Below, in pieces: positions 33,183-42,393 of a DNA stretch of 64,000 bases. Source of the stretch: Herbihabitans rhizosphaerae (GTDB lineage: Bacteria; Actinomycetota; Actinomycetes; Mycobacteriales; Pseudonocardiaceae); the NCBI RefSeq assembly GCF_004216555.1, contig NZ_SGWQ01000001.1, positions 741,126 to 805,125 of the forward strand, written 5' to 3'. The notes beneath the pieces are model-generated. The model made no database searches. It had not been told where the DNA came from and saw only the letters and a list, made by a program, of their open reading frames with translations. Within the stretch, counting starts at the first letter, position 1, and every line of letters starts with the position of its first letter. Made by a program: the position numbers and the translations under genes.

Positions 33183-35579
33183 GTGCCCGACGAGTACCGC
33201 CCGCGCGGCGCCGGTCCCCGAGGAGACCTTCCCGCCAACGAGCACGCCCCTGGTCAGGAACCCCGTCGCCGCCGTTCGGCCGACGAGCCCGGACGGGTCA
33301 GTGTTTCCGATCTCGTGCGCAAGCACACCGGTGTCACCCCGCCCGGCGCGCGCCGGCAGCAGCCGCCGCCACCCCCGTCCCGGTCCCAGCCGCGGCCACC
33401 CGCGGCCGCACCGAACCAGCCGCCGCGCCAGGACGGCCGGCCCGCGCCGCCCGCGTCACGCGCGCCGGCCCGGGGCAAACCGCCGCACGACGGCCAGCCA
33501 CCGCGCAAGCAGCCGCCGCCCGGGCGTCAGCCCTCTGGCCGCCAGCCCACCGGGCGCCAGCCGTCCGGCCCGCGTGCCGTGCCGCTGCCGGCCGCCCGCG
33601 CGCCACAGGACGGCAGACCGGCACCGCAGGACAGCGGCCCGCGGCAGGCGCCACAGACCAGTGGACCCCGCAAAGCGCCGCCCCAGGGAAAGCCGCAGGG
33701 AAGTGGACCCCGCAAGGCACCGCCCCAAGGAAAGCCACAGAGCAGTGGTCCGCGCCCGGCTCCTGGCACCCCGCCGCTGGCCGACCGGCTGAACCCGGCC
33801 GCGCCGCCCTCGCGACGGCGCAAGACCGCCCCACCACCACCTCCCGGCAATACCGACTCGAAGGAACTCACCTCCGAGTTGGAGCCGGTCGGCGACGACG
33901 TGCGCAAGCGCCGCCGGGTCGACGAGACGCTGGCCCGGTTCTCCGCGGCGCACGACGAGTTCGAGGACGAGCAGCGACGCAAGCGCGAGCGGCGCGCGCC
34001 AGTCCCAAGTGGACCGTCCACAAAGGACGATGAGAAACCCGAAACTCGCTTGCAGGAGAAGAAGTCCCGCAAACGGGAACGCACGAAGCTGGCCGGCAAG
34101 ACGCTCGCCGCGATCATCGCGGCGGTGGTGTTCCTGGCCACCGGACTGGCCTGGGGTTTCAAGTCCTGGGTGGACGACAAGTTCCGCCAGGTGTCCGCGC
34201 TGGACGAGAACTCCTCGGCCATCCAGAACGCCGAAGGCCAGCGCGGCGACGAGAACTTCCTGATCGTCGGGTCGGACACCCGGGCGGGCGCGGAGGCCGG
34301 CGAGGGCGTCGGCAGCGAGTCACAGATCGCCGGCGCACGCTCGGACACCGTGATGATCGCGCACGTGCCGGCCAACCGGGAGCGCGTGGTGATGGTGTCC
34401 TTCCCGCGCGACCTCGAGGTGAACCGTCCGGAGTGCGAGCGCTTCGACCACAAGGCGGCCAACTACACCAGCGAGAAGCTGCCGGCCAAAGGCCCGGTGA
34501 AGCTGAACTCGGTGTACCAGCTCGGCGGCCCGCGTTGCGTCACCAAGGTGACCCAGGAGCTGTCCGGCCTGCGGATCAACCACTTCGTCGGCATCGACTT
34601 CCACGGCTTCAAGGACATGGTGGACGCCGTGCGAGGTGTGGACGTGTGCGTCGAACGTCCGCTCAAGGACGGAAAGCTCGGTCTGATCGTGCCGGAGAAG
34701 GGCAAGGCGGTCACGCTCACCGGCGACCAGGCGCTGAACTTCGTGCGGGCGCGGGAAGTGATCGGCGACCCCACCTCGGACTACGGGCGCATCAAGCGGC
34801 AGCAGCGGTTCCTGTCCGCGCTGCTGCGCAAGTCGATGTCGTCGAAGGTGCTGTTCGACATCGGCCAGCTGACCGCGTTCGTCAACGCGTTCGCCAAGTC
34901 CACGTTCGGCGACAACGTCGACACCGACCAGTTGCTCAAGCTCGGCCAGTCGCTGCAGGGGCTCGAGGCCGGCCGGGTCACCTTCGTCACCGTGCCGACC
35001 GTCGGCGAGTCCAACAGCCGCGGCAACGAGGTGCTCCGCGGGCCGGACACGCGCGCGCTGTTCGACGCGATCATCGGCGACACCCCACTGCCGGGTGAGG
35101 CGCGCGGCGGGACCGGCAACGGCCAGGCGGCACCACCGACGCCGGCACCGGCCGGGCACACCGGGCCGTCCGGCCACACCCCGACGCAGGACGAGCCGAC
35201 GCGCGAGGACTACGCGCCGGCCGATCCTCGGCAGATCAAGCTGCAGGTACTCAACGGTGGCAATACCAGGGAGCGGATCGCCACCCGCACCGCTGACGAG
35301 TTGCGCAAGCACGGCTTTCAGGTGACACGGGTGGACAACTCGAACGAGCGGGTGCAGCGCACGACGATCCGGTACGGCCCGAACCAGTTGAACGCGGCGC
35401 GCACGCTGGCCGGCTCGGTGCCGAACGCGTTGCTGCAGGAGGATCAGTCGCTGGCCGGCACGCTGCAGTTGGTGCTGGGGCCGGAGTTCAACGGCGACAT
35501 CGCGGCACCCAAGCCTGGGCAGGCCCCGCTGCCGGGCGACCTGTCCACGATCAACGGCGCGGACGTCTCCTGCTCGTAA
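33183..35579 (+). CDS. LytR-CpsA-Psr family glycopolymer ligase with long Pro-rich cytosolic tail
   Basis: 798 residues from GTG 33183, with GAAGGAGACC upstream. Residues 1-300 are cytosolic, extremely Pro/Arg/Gln-rich and contain tandem 14-residue repeats. A membrane helix (TLAAIIAAVVFLATGLAWGF) is near 306-326. The LCP domain runs about 355-570 (ENFLIVGSDTRAG, VSFPRDLEV with the lipid phosphate-binding Arg, NHFVGIDFHGF). A LytR_C domain (IKLQVLNGGNTRERIATRTA) lies at about 685-775. LCP enzymes attach arabinogalactan or teichoic-type polymers to peptidoglycan. Confidence 0.93.
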   Translation: MPDEYRPRGAGPRGDLPANEHAPGQEPRRRRSADEPGRVSVSDLVRKHTGVTPPGARRQQPPPPPSRSQPRPPAAAPNQPPRQDGRPAPPASRAPARGKPPHDGQPPRKQPPPGRQPSGRQPTGRQPSGPRAVPLPAARAPQDGRPAPQDSGPRQAPQTSGPRKAPPQGKPQGSGPRKAPPQGKPQSSGPRPAPGTPPLADRLNPAAPPSRRRKTAPPPPPGNTDSKELTSELEPVGDDVRKRRRVDETLARFSAAHDEFEDEQRRKRERRAPVPSGPSTKDDEKPETRLQEKKSRKRERTKLAGKTLAAIIAAVVFLATGLAWGFKSWVDDKFRQVSALDENSSAIQNAEGQRGDENFLIVGSDTRAGAEAGEGVGSESQIAGARSDTVMIAHVPANRERVVMVSFPRDLEVNRPECERFDHKAANYTSEKLPAKGPVKLNSVYQLGGPRCVTKVTQELSGLRINHFVGIDFHGFKDMVDAVRGVDVCVERPLKDGKLGLIVPEKGKAVTLTGDQALNFVRAREVIGDPTSDYGRIKRQQRFLSALLRKSMSSKVLFDIGQLTAFVNAFAKSTFGDNVDTDQLLKLGQSLQGLEAGRVTFVTVPTVGESNSRGNEVLRGPDTRALFDAIIGDTPLPGEARGGTGNGQAAPPTPAPAGHTGPSGHTPTQDEPTREDYAPADPRQIKLQVLNGGNTRERIATRTADELRKHGFQVTRVDNSNERVQRTTIRYGPNQLNAARTLAGSVPNALLQEDQSLAGTLQLVLGPEFNGDIAAPKPGQAPLPGDLSTINGADVSCS
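33660..33745. repeat. 42-bp tandem repeat in the LCP gene
   Basis: Two near-identical 42-bp units starting at 33661 and 33703, plus a partial third, encode the 14-residue block SGPRKAPPQGKPQ(G/S). It sits in the Pro-rich cytosolic tail and keeps frame. Confidence 0.85.
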
Positions 35580-35610
35580 GACCGTAAAGATCGCCCGTTG
35601 TCCCCCTGTG

Positions 35611-35628
35611 GTTCACACTAGGTTCACC
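35611..35628 (+). promoter_or_regulatory. PHO box upstream of phoU
   Basis: GTTCACA (35611-35617) and GTTCACC (35622-35628) form direct repeats with an 11-bp period, matching the PhoP box established in Streptomyces. It lies 43 bp before the phoU ATG at 35672, so low phosphate should induce phoU. Confidence 0.8.
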
Positions 35629-35671
35629 GAACAATGCGGTACTCGAGTCGGCTCACCCGTAGGCTGTGCGC

Positions 35672-36337
35672 ATGCGCGAGGCCTACCACGAACAGCTTGA
35701 AGAACTGGCCGATCAGCTGGCCGGAATGTGCGGAATGGCCGGCACGGCCATGGAACTCGCCACGAGGGCGTTGCTCGAGTCCGACCTCGCACTCGCCGAA
35801 CAGGTGATCGGCGACGACTCGAAGATCGACGACGCCAGGGCATCCTGTGAGGAGCACGCGTACGCGCTGCTGGCCCTGCAGGCGCCGGTGGCCACCGACC
35901 TGCGCTCGGTGCTCGCCGCCATCCACGCCGCGGAGAGCCTTGAGCGGATGGGCGACCTCGCCCTGCACATCGCCAAGGCCGCCCGCCGCCGCCACCCGGA
36001 GCCGGTGCTGCCGGAGCAGGTGAAGGGCTACTTCGCGCAGATGGGCAAGCTGGCCCTGGAGCTGGCGCGCAAGGCGCAGCAGGCGATCGAGACGCAGGAC
36101 GTCGCGCTCGCCAAGCAGCTCGAGGACGACGACGACGAGATGGACGACCTGCACCGGCACCTGTTCACGGTGATCATGGACAGGGACTGGCCGCACGGGG
36201 TCGCCGCCGCCGTCGACGTGACGCTGCTCGGCCGGTTCTACGAGCGGTTCGCCGACCACTCCGTGTCGGTCGCCAAGCGAGTCGTGTTCATCAAGACCGG
36301 CCAGCTGCCCGGCACCGAGACGCACGATGATGTTTAG
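35672..36337 (+). CDS. phoU: Phosphate regulator PhoU
   Basis: 221 residues from ATG 35672 (GTG at 35666 in frame). It shows the two three-helix PhoU repeats with the metal-binding ExxxD motifs: [13 protein letters not shown] near residue 90 and [18 protein letters not shown] near 195. PhoU damps Pst uptake and phosphate two-component signalling. It is separated from pstSCAB by the ESX accessory operon, yet both carry PHO boxes. Typical length and intact motifs. Confidence 0.95.
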   Translation: MREAYHEQLEELADQLAGMCGMAGTAMELATRALLESDLALAEQVIGDDSKIDDARASCEEHAYALLALQAPVATDLRSVLAAIHAAESLERMGDLALHIAKAARRRHPEPVLPEQVKGYFAQMGKLALELARKAQQAIETQDVALAKQLEDDDDEMDDLHRHLFTVIMDRDWPHGVAAAVDVTLLGRFYERFADHSVSVAKRVVFIKTGQLPGTETHDDV

Positions 36338-36631
36338 CTCGGGCAAGGTCGCTCTGTCTTTTATCGAGGGCAGGGTCGCCTGGTTCGGCTTCGCCGAACG
36401 GGGTTGTGGTCTTTTGCTTGGGTGGCTGGGTGCCGAGTGTGGGTGGCTGGGTTTCGTGGGTGGTTCAGTCACGCCTCCTCCGAGACAGTGGGCTCGTTCC
36501 TCGCCCTCTGTCTCTCCGTCACCGTAAGGGCGACCGCCCTCGACAATGAGCTTCGACCTCAGCGTGGCTTTCGATCGGTGCGGTCAACGCACCCGGCTGC
36601 GTGAGATCGGTAGGTGCGGCGGGTATGTGAA
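36338..36631. other. Convergent gap with hairpin and short direct repeats
   Basis: 294 bp between phoU and the convergent espG-like gene. A small hairpin GTTCGG-cttcg-CCGAAC (36383-36399), followed by GGGGTTGTGGTCTTTT, may end phoU transcription. GGGTGGCTGGGT occurs twice with a 21-nt period (36420-36431 and 36441-36452). No gene is seen. Confidence 0.4.
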
Positions 36632-37342
36632 TCACCTGTCCCGCAACGAATCGAGCATGCCGTCGAGCTGGTGGCGCAGGCGTGCGCGGTCGGCCGGCGT
36701 GTAGGTGCCGGTGCCGTCCGGGTGCGGGCGCACCATGTAGCGGCCGGCGTCCGTGTCGAACCAGGTGAGGCCTGGCGCCCGGCGCTCGCGGGCCATCCGG
36801 TCGCGGGCCACGGTGACGAAGTAGCCGCCGCCGGTTCTGGGTCGCTCCAGCATGGTGCGCACGGCGTGTGCCGGGCCGTCGGCGAAGGTGTCGGGTCTCG
36901 GCTCGTCCGGGCGGCTGATCGTGACCGGCTGCCCCGGGCCGCCCGGCAGGTCCGGCAGCAGGCTCACCGCCGTGTACGCCAACGACTCCGGCGTGATCTC
37001 CTCGAACATCATGCCGCCGCCGTACTGGCTCACCAGCACGGCGTGCCGGCCGGACGCGGCGAGCCTGGCGAGGATCGTGCGCTCCCCCGCGGTGCCGACC
37101 ACGACGACCGCGCGCTCAAAGGTGGCCAGCACCCGCAGCGCCTGCGCCACGTGCCGCTCCAGCGTGCCCTGCCTGGCGAGCCCGCGCTCCTCGAGTGCGG
37201 CCACCACCTGATAGCCGAGCTGCTGACGCTCGGCGACCAGCTCGCCGTGCGTGGGCAGTTGGAACGGGAACACGCGCAGGTTGACCGCGATCAGCTCGGC
37301 GAGGATGTCCGCTTCACGAAGGGACAGGTGGAAAGCGGTCAT
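36632..37342 (-). CDS. EspG-family ESX secretion-associated chaperone (copy 2)
   Basis: 236 residues. EspG fold marks: the opening FHLSLREADILAELIAVNLR, the central FERAVVVVGTAGERTILARL and the terminal APGLTWFDTDAGRYMVRPHP. EspG proteins bind the tip of PPE-type substrates and guide them to the ESX (type VII) machinery. Its ATG overlaps the stop of the PPE-like gene (ATGA), the usual chaperone-substrate pairing. It is a paralogue of the gene at 38945. Confidence 0.88.
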   Translation of the reverse strand: MTAFHLSLREADILAELIAVNLRVFPFQLPTHGELVAERQQLGYQVVAALEERGLARQGTLERHVAQALRVLATFERAVVVVGTAGERTILARLAASGRHAVLVSQYGGGMMFEEITPESLAYTAVSLLPDLPGGPGQPVTISRPDEPRPDTFADGPAHAVRTMLERPRTGGGYFVTVARDRMARERRAPGLTWFDTDAGRYMVRPHPDGTGTYTPADRARLRHQLDGMLDSLRDR

Positions 37343-38841
37343 CCGCCGATCACCGGTGGTGCGGTGCGCTCGTCGGTGCCGAACACGCCGTGCGGGTCGG
37401 CCTCCACGAGGTAGGACGGCCGCTGGTGCTCGCTGTCCTCCTCACCCTGGCCGCGCCCGCCCATCGGGGCGCCCGCGGGGTGACCGCCGTGCCCGCCGCG
37501 CGCGCCACCGGCGATCCCGCCGCCCGCGCGCCCGGCCGCGCCGTGCTCCCCGCCAACGCCACTCGCACCGCGTGCGCCGGCGTTGTGGCCGCTGTTCGCG
37601 CCCTGACCGGCCGGTGATCCGGTCGGCCCGTAGCCGCGGCCGGTGCGCCCGTGATCGCCGTTCTGCCCGTACCCGGACGGCGGGCCGCCGATCGGCGGGC
37701 CGAATGGCGGCGTGTGCGCCTGCTGGGCGTGCTGCTGCGGAAGCTGGTACGAGGTCGGCCGCTGCTGACGCTGGTCGTCCGGGGTGACCGTCCAGGACGG
37801 GTCGGTCGTTCCTCGGTCCTGGTAGCCGCGCGGATCGGTGAGCCGGCCGTCGTCGATGGGTGGGCGGTACGGGTCGATGAGCCGGCGGTCGTCGCGCGAT
37901 CTCGAATCGTCGGTGTCGCGGACGTCCGGCGTCTTCTCGATCCGTTTCCCGTCGCTGTCACCGTCGCCGGCGCGGGAATCCGTTGCGGGCTCACCGGTCT
38001 TGTCAAGCGGCTTGACCAGAACCTTGTCAGCGCCCGGCTTGTCGTGGCCGAACCACTCGTCGTTGAGCTCCTTGCGATCGCCGCCCTTGCTGCCGAACGT
38101 CGGCGGCTTGGCGAACGCGGGCATCGTCGTGCCGGCCAGCGAGCTGTCGTACTGCGCCATCACCCGCGCGGCTTCCTGGTGTGCCACTTGGGAAGCGGCG
38201 TGCGTGGCCAGGTGCTGCGCGTGCAGTGTCATGATCCGCATCGGGTGCTGCTCGGCGCGGACCTCGGCTGCCGCGGCGTTCGCGTCGAACGGCACCGGCG
38301 GCGGCATGGTGGCGCGCGCCGTGCTCGCCGCGTCCGCCTGCATGTTCATCTGCGTGCCGGTCAGGCCGGCGCCGTCACCGGCCCGGCCGACCCACTTGCC
38401 GACCGCCTCCAGGTAGTCGCGCGCCGCCTCGCCGGCGGTGCCCCGCCAGGACGTCCGGGACGCGGTGACCGCCCGCCCGACGTCCGCCTCGAAGTCGCGC
38501 ATGGCCCTGCCGGTGGCGATCCAGTCGTCCCCGACCCCGACGATCTGCTCCGGGCTCACCCCGTCGATCCGGTTTCGCAGCTCGGGGTGCGGCACCGCCA
38601 GGTACACCGATTTCGGCACGGCCGGGGTGTCGCGCAGCGTCTGCCCGTCGGCCAGCGCGCGGGACTGGTCGGCCAGCGCCTGGTCGTACATCTGCTCGCG
38701 CTGGCCGATGTTGCGCACCTTGTTCAGCAGGTCGATCAGAAACCAGCCGTCGACGTCGTCCCGCTCGGCGGACCGCGCGGCGTCGTCGCGCATCTGCTCG
38801 CTGGTTTGAGCGGGTGGACTCCCGTGTCGGTCCTCGGCCAT
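37339..38841 (-). CDS. PPE-like ESX substrate with WRG motif and Gly-rich tail (copy 2)
   Basis: 500 residues from ATG 38841. An N-terminal helical region includes VPHPELRNRIDGVSPEQIVG and SRTSWRGTAGEAARDYLEAV, where WRG marks the WxG turn of the secreted helical hairpin. Residues 250-380 are acidic and disordered. From 380 a Gly/Pro/His-rich low-complexity tail ends in a conserved cap, EEDSEHQRPSYLVEADPHGV, then FGTDERTAPPVIGG. The same cap ends the paralogue at 39724. It is coupled to the espG gene. Probably secreted by an ESX system not in the window. Confidence 0.8.
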   Translation of the reverse strand: MAEDRHGSPPAQTSEQMRDDAARSAERDDVDGWFLIDLLNKVRNIGQREQMYDQALADQSRALADGQTLRDTPAVPKSVYLAVPHPELRNRIDGVSPEQIVGVGDDWIATGRAMRDFEADVGRAVTASRTSWRGTAGEAARDYLEAVGKWVGRAGDGAGLTGTQMNMQADAASTARATMPPPVPFDANAAAAEVRAEQHPMRIMTLHAQHLATHAASQVAHQEAARVMAQYDSSLAGTTMPAFAKPPTFGSKGGDRKELNDEWFGHDKPGADKVLVKPLDKTGEPATDSRAGDGDSDGKRIEKTPDVRDTDDSRSRDDRRLIDPYRPPIDDGRLTDPRGYQDRGTTDPSWTVTPDDQRQQRPTSYQLPQQHAQQAHTPPFGPPIGGPPSGYGQNGDHGRTGRGYGPTGSPAGQGANSGHNAGARGASGVGGEHGAAGRAGGGIAGGARGGHGGHPAGAPMGGRGQGEEDSEHQRPSYLVEADPHGVFGTDERTAPPVIGG

Positions 38842-38944
38842 CGCTACCGCCCCACTCGTGCGTTCCGGTGCACCGGTTCGATGATGCCCTAGTCGGTGGG
38901 GTTCCCGATCGCGTACAGGTTCGGCCGTCCGGAGCAGTGCCAGG

Positions 38945-39724
38945 TCACGAGGTGCCGACGGTGTCCAGCAGCTCCTGCAGTTGCTGGGCCATCCGGTTCT
39001 TGTCGGCCGGCGAGTACGTGCCGCTGTCGCCGCCGTTCGGGCCGGCGTGCGCCTGCACGAGATACCGCCCGGCGTCGGTGTCGAACCAGGTCAGCCCGGG
39101 TGCCTGGGTCTCGCGGCCGAGCCGGTCGCGGGTGCTCACCACGAAGAAGCCGGCACCGATTCGCGGCCGGTCGAGCATCGCCTCGGCGGCGCGGCGGCGC
39201 GCGTCGGAGGAGTTGCTCGGCGCCTGCACCGCCTCGAAGAAGCCGCGATCCTCGTCGTCGACCGCACGGTGCTTCGGCTCCGGCGGCTCCTTGGCCACCG
39301 TCACCGACTGCCCGGGCCCCGGCTTGAGGTCCGGCAGCAGGTTGACCGCCGTGTGCACCAGCGACTCGGGCCGGATCGTCTCGAACTTGAGGTGCTGGTC
39401 CTCCATCTGGACGAGCACCGCCTGCTTGCCGGCCGCGGCCAGCCTGGCGAAGATCTTGCGCTCACCGGCGCTGCCGAGGACCGCGATGGCCCGGTCGTAG
39501 AAGTTGACCAGGCGGACCGCCTCGACGACCTCCGGGTCCAGCCGCCCGCCGCGCGCGAGGCCGCGCTTGTCCAGGTCGGTCATCACCGCGCCGCCGATGC
39601 GCTTGCGGTCCTCGATCAGCTCGCCGAACGAGGGGAACTGCAGGGGGTACAGCCGAAGGTTCACCTGGAGCATCTCGGAAACGATGTCCGCCGCCGCGAA
39701 CGACAGCGAAAACGAGTTGATCAT
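38945..39724 (-). CDS. EspG-family ESX secretion-associated chaperone (copy 1)
   Basis: 259 residues from ATG 39724, sharing TGATG with the stop of the PPE-like gene before it. Same landmarks as the paralogue: FSLSFAAADIVSEMLQVNLR, YDRAIAVLGSAGERKIFARL and APGLTWFDTDAGRYLVQAHA. An extra acidic stretch around residue 160 (DDEDRGFFEAVQAPSNS) accounts for its longer length. Cytosolic chaperone for its coupled substrate. Confidence 0.88.
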   Translation of the reverse strand: MINSFSLSFAAADIVSEMLQVNLRLYPLQFPSFGELIEDRKRIGGAVMTDLDKRGLARGGRLDPEVVEAVRLVNFYDRAIAVLGSAGERKIFARLAAAGKQAVLVQMEDQHLKFETIRPESLVHTAVNLLPDLKPGPGQSVTVAKEPPEPKHRAVDDEDRGFFEAVQAPSNSSDARRRAAEAMLDRPRIGAGFFVVSTRDRLGRETQAPGLTWFDTDAGRYLVQAHAGPNGGDSGTYSPADKNRMAQQLQELLDTVGTS

Positions 39725-41232
39725 CAGCCGCCGATCACCGGCGGTGCGGTCTTCTCGTCCGTGCCGAACAGGGCGTCTGGGTCCGCCTCGACCAGGTACG
39801 TCGGCCGCTGGTGCTCCTGGTCCTCGTCACCCTGCGCACCGGCACCGCCCATCGGCATACCGCCCATGCCGCCACGTCCGGCACCGCCACCACGACCGCC
39901 GGCCACACCACCGGGACCGGCCATTCCGGCACCAGGCATACCGCCCGGCCGCGCGCCCGCGCCGGAACCGGGGCCGGCGGGGGAACCACCCGGGCCGAAC
40001 CCGCGGTTGCCCGAGCCGCCCGGCCCGAAGCCGCGACCGCCTCGGCCTCGCTCGGAGTCGTCGCCGCCCATGCCGCCTGGGCCCATCGGCCCCATCATCG
40101 GCGGGGCGCCGGCGAGATTCTGGTTCTGGTTACCGCCGCCGATGTTCGGGCCGGTGTTGACATTCGGCGGGCCCGACGGGTTGTGCAACGACGGGTCGGT
40201 GGTGCCGGTGCCGCCGCTGCCGACCACCGGGCCGGGCTGGTTGCCGCCCACGTTCGGCGGCGGGTTGGTGCCGCTGCCACCGCCGCTACCGGTGCCGGGC
40301 GTGCCGGAGGAGGATCCACCGGGGCCACCGCGGTTGACCGTCGGCGCGCCGGTGCCGGAGCTGGTGGTGCTGGCCGTCCTGCCGGTGCTCTCCTTGCCAC
40401 CGCCGCCGCTGAACAGGGCCGGCGGCTGGGTGAAGGCGGGCATCTTGGTGCCGCCGAGGGCGGAGTCGTACTGCGTCATCGTGGTCGCGGCCCTCTGGTG
40501 CGCCTCGACGTGCTTGTTGTAGGTGTCCAGTTCCTTGTAGTACACGTTCCACGCCTCGGCGGGCGGCGCGTTGCGGATGCGCGTGTTCGCCTCGTTGACG
40601 TCGTAGTGGATCGGCTCGGGCATGTTGGTCTTGGCCGTCTGCAGCGCGTCGGCCTGCGACTGCATCTGCGTGCCGGCGAGATTGGCCGCGGTGCCGGTCT
40701 TGCCCACCCAGGTGCCGATCTCGGCGAAGTACTGGCGGGCCTGGTTGCCCGCGGAGCCGCGCCAGCCGGTCTCGCTCTGCGTGATCGCGCTCTTCACGTC
40801 GGTCTGGAAGTCCACGAGCGCGTTGCCGGTGGTGATCCAGTTGTCGCCGGACTCGCGTACGGAGGACGGGTCGACGTTCTGGTTGATCCGCTGCTTGAGC
40901 TCCGGGTGCTGCACGGCCATGTAGTTGGACGCCGGCAGGCTCGGGGCGGGGCGGGTGGACTGCGCCTCGGCGGTGAGCTGCTGGTTCTGCCGGGCGAGCG
41001 ACTCCTGCTGGCGCTGGCTGATCGACTTGTTCGCGCCGGGCTCGGTGCCGCCGCGGTCGAGCTTGAACGAGTTGCGCGCGCTCTCGTTCAGCTCGGTGCT
41101 GGTGGAGGCGTGCTCGCCCTCGACGATCGTGTAGTTGTTGCCCTGGCCGGCGTGCATGGTGTTCGGCGCGGGCGCGGCCGGGTTACCGGACTGGCCCGGG
41201 TTGTTCGCAGGCGGCGTGTTTCCCTCTGGCAT
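39724..41232 (-). CDS. PPE-like ESX substrate with WRG motif and Gly-rich tail (copy 1)
   Basis: 502 residues from ATG 41232. It contains VQHPELKQRINQNVDPSSV and SETGWRGSAGNQARQYFAEI (WRG turn near residue 142), then a short helical part. From about 270 a Gly/Pro/Asn-rich tail of over 200 residues is capped by DQEHQRPTYLVEADPDALFG, then TDEKTAPPVIGG. The organisation mirrors the copy at 37339, so the PPE-EspG cassette was duplicated and then diverged. It follows the DUF3558 gene by 22 bp in the same operon. Confidence 0.8.
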   Translation of the reverse strand: MPEGNTPPANNPGQSGNPAAPAPNTMHAGQGNNYTIVEGEHASTSTELNESARNSFKLDRGGTEPGANKSISQRQQESLARQNQQLTAEAQSTRPAPSLPASNYMAVQHPELKQRINQNVDPSSVRESGDNWITTGNALVDFQTDVKSAITQSETGWRGSAGNQARQYFAEIGTWVGKTGTAANLAGTQMQSQADALQTAKTNMPEPIHYDVNEANTRIRNAPPAEAWNVYYKELDTYNKHVEAHQRAATTMTQYDSALGGTKMPAFTQPPALFSGGGGKESTGRTASTTSSGTGAPTVNRGGPGGSSSGTPGTGSGGGSGTNPPPNVGGNQPGPVVGSGGTGTTDPSLHNPSGPPNVNTGPNIGGGNQNQNLAGAPPMMGPMGPGGMGGDDSERGRGGRGFGPGGSGNRGFGPGGSPAGPGSGAGARPGGMPGAGMAGPGGVAGGRGGGAGRGGMGGMPMGGAGAQGDEDQEHQRPTYLVEADPDALFGTDEKTAPPVIGG

Positions 41233-41254
41233 CTCTACCTACCCCTCCCCCTGG

Positions 41255-41827
41255 TCACGGCAACTTCGGCTCGACGAGCTGAGCCAACTTCATCGCCTTC
41301 GGACACGCACTGCTCGCGTCGGTGGCCACCACCTGAGCGTCCACCCTCGCTGTCGACGTCAGCTCGAGACTCACCGAGCACGTGTTGCCGGTGCCGGCGG
41401 TCCACCGGACGGCCTGATGCCGGCCGACCGTGGGCACCGGCGCCTTCTCAGTCGCACCCGTGATGTTCGCGAGCCCCGCGGTGTCGACGATGCCCAACGC
41501 CTGGCTGTCCCCCTGCGACCAGCGGCATTGACGCACGATGCCCTGCTTGCTCTCCTTGCCCGCGGCCGAGATCCCGATCTGGGTCAGCTCCGCCGGGCTG
41601 AGCAGCGCACACGGGGACTTGCCGGCCAGCGGGCCGCTGGAGCCCTCGGAGTCGGTCGTGGTCGGCGCCGTGCCGCCTCCCGTGGGAAGTGGCGGCGGAG
41701 GTGGCATCTCCGTGGCGGTCGTCGATCCACCGCCTGACGCCGACGGCGTCCCAGTGGCGTTCTCCGAGCACGCGACAGCCGCCCCGAGCAGCGCGAACGT
41801 CGACGCGGCCAGCAGAATCCGCTTCAT
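41255..41827 (-). CDS. DUF3558 lipoprotein
   Basis: 190 residues from ATG 41827 (MKRILLAASTFALLGAAVAC), with lipobox GAAVAC. A GTG at 41854 overlapping the upstream stop is also in frame. After a Thr/Pro/Gly linker, the DUF3558 domain begins LAGKSPCALLSPAELTQIGI with CRWSQGD and two further Cys pairs. DUF3558 lipoproteins commonly sit in ESX-associated actinobacterial operons, function unknown. It is second in this six-gene operon. Confidence 0.88.
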   Translation of the reverse strand: MKRILLAASTFALLGAAVACSENATGTPSASGGGSTTATEMPPPPPLPTGGGTAPTTTDSEGSSGPLAGKSPCALLSPAELTQIGISAAGKESKQGIVRQCRWSQGDSQALGIVDTAGLANITGATEKAPVPTVGRHQAVRWTAGTGNTCSVSLELTSTARVDAQVVATDASSACPKAMKLAQLVEPKLP

Positions 41828-41850
41828 AATCGTGTTCGTCTCCGCCCGGC

Positions 41851-42255
41851 TCACCTGTTGATCCGGTTCATACCGGAGGCTTGCCTGAGATCCGTCGCCT
41901 TGTAGTTGTTCATCGCCATGGTGATGGCGTCCTTGTAGGTGTTCAGCTGGGTACGCAGGTGCTTCAGCATCGGGTAGAACCCCTGGCCGGGGTCCGAGGC
42001 GACGCTCGCCACGAAGGGCTTGATCACCCGAGCGCCGTTGCTGTCACCGAGCGGCGGCTCCTGCTGCCGGTTGACAGCGTTGCCCTCCTGCTCGTTGATG
42101 AAGCCCTGGAGCTTGTCGATGGCCCTGATCAGCGCCTGGCCGCCGGTCGGCTCGACCTCGATGTCCCCCTTGGCCGCAGCCGCGTGCAAGCCCTGAGCGC
42201 CGTCAGCAAGCATTTTCGCGTTGCTGAGACTGCCGCCCATGTCCGCTGGAAGCAT
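41851..42255 (-). CDS. Small helical ESX-associated protein, first gene of the operon
   Basis: 134 residues from ATG 42255, five bases after AGGGG. Mostly helical (AKMLADGAQGLHAAAAKGDI, ALIRAIDKLQGFINEQ, LRTQLNTYKDAITMAMNNYK) with no signal peptide or Cys. This is the size and helical make-up of WXG100/EspA-like secreted partners, though no WxG is present. Its 3' end abuts the DUF3558 gene. Probably a type VII secretion target or structural partner; not certain. Confidence 0.65.
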   Translation of the reverse strand: MLPADMGGSLSNAKMLADGAQGLHAAAAKGDIEVEPTGGQALIRAIDKLQGFINEQEGNAVNRQQEPPLGDSNGARVIKPFVASVASDPGQGFYPMLKHLRTQLNTYKDAITMAMNNYKATDLRQASGMNRINR

Positions 42256-42393
42256 CACTACCCCTGACTCGTCAGCCCCGAAGTGTGCACATGCACGGTA
42301 CCAAGCCCGTACCCTGCGTGTCCCCGGTATGACGCCACCGCGACCGCCCCGGTTCCCATAAGCGAACGGCGGGGCGGGCGGCTCAGCACCCGA

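Noticed and set aside
39811..41463. 550-codon rightward frame opposite the PPE-like gene
   Set aside because: Gly/Pro-rich codons read backwards give an open Arg/Ala frame; no motifs.
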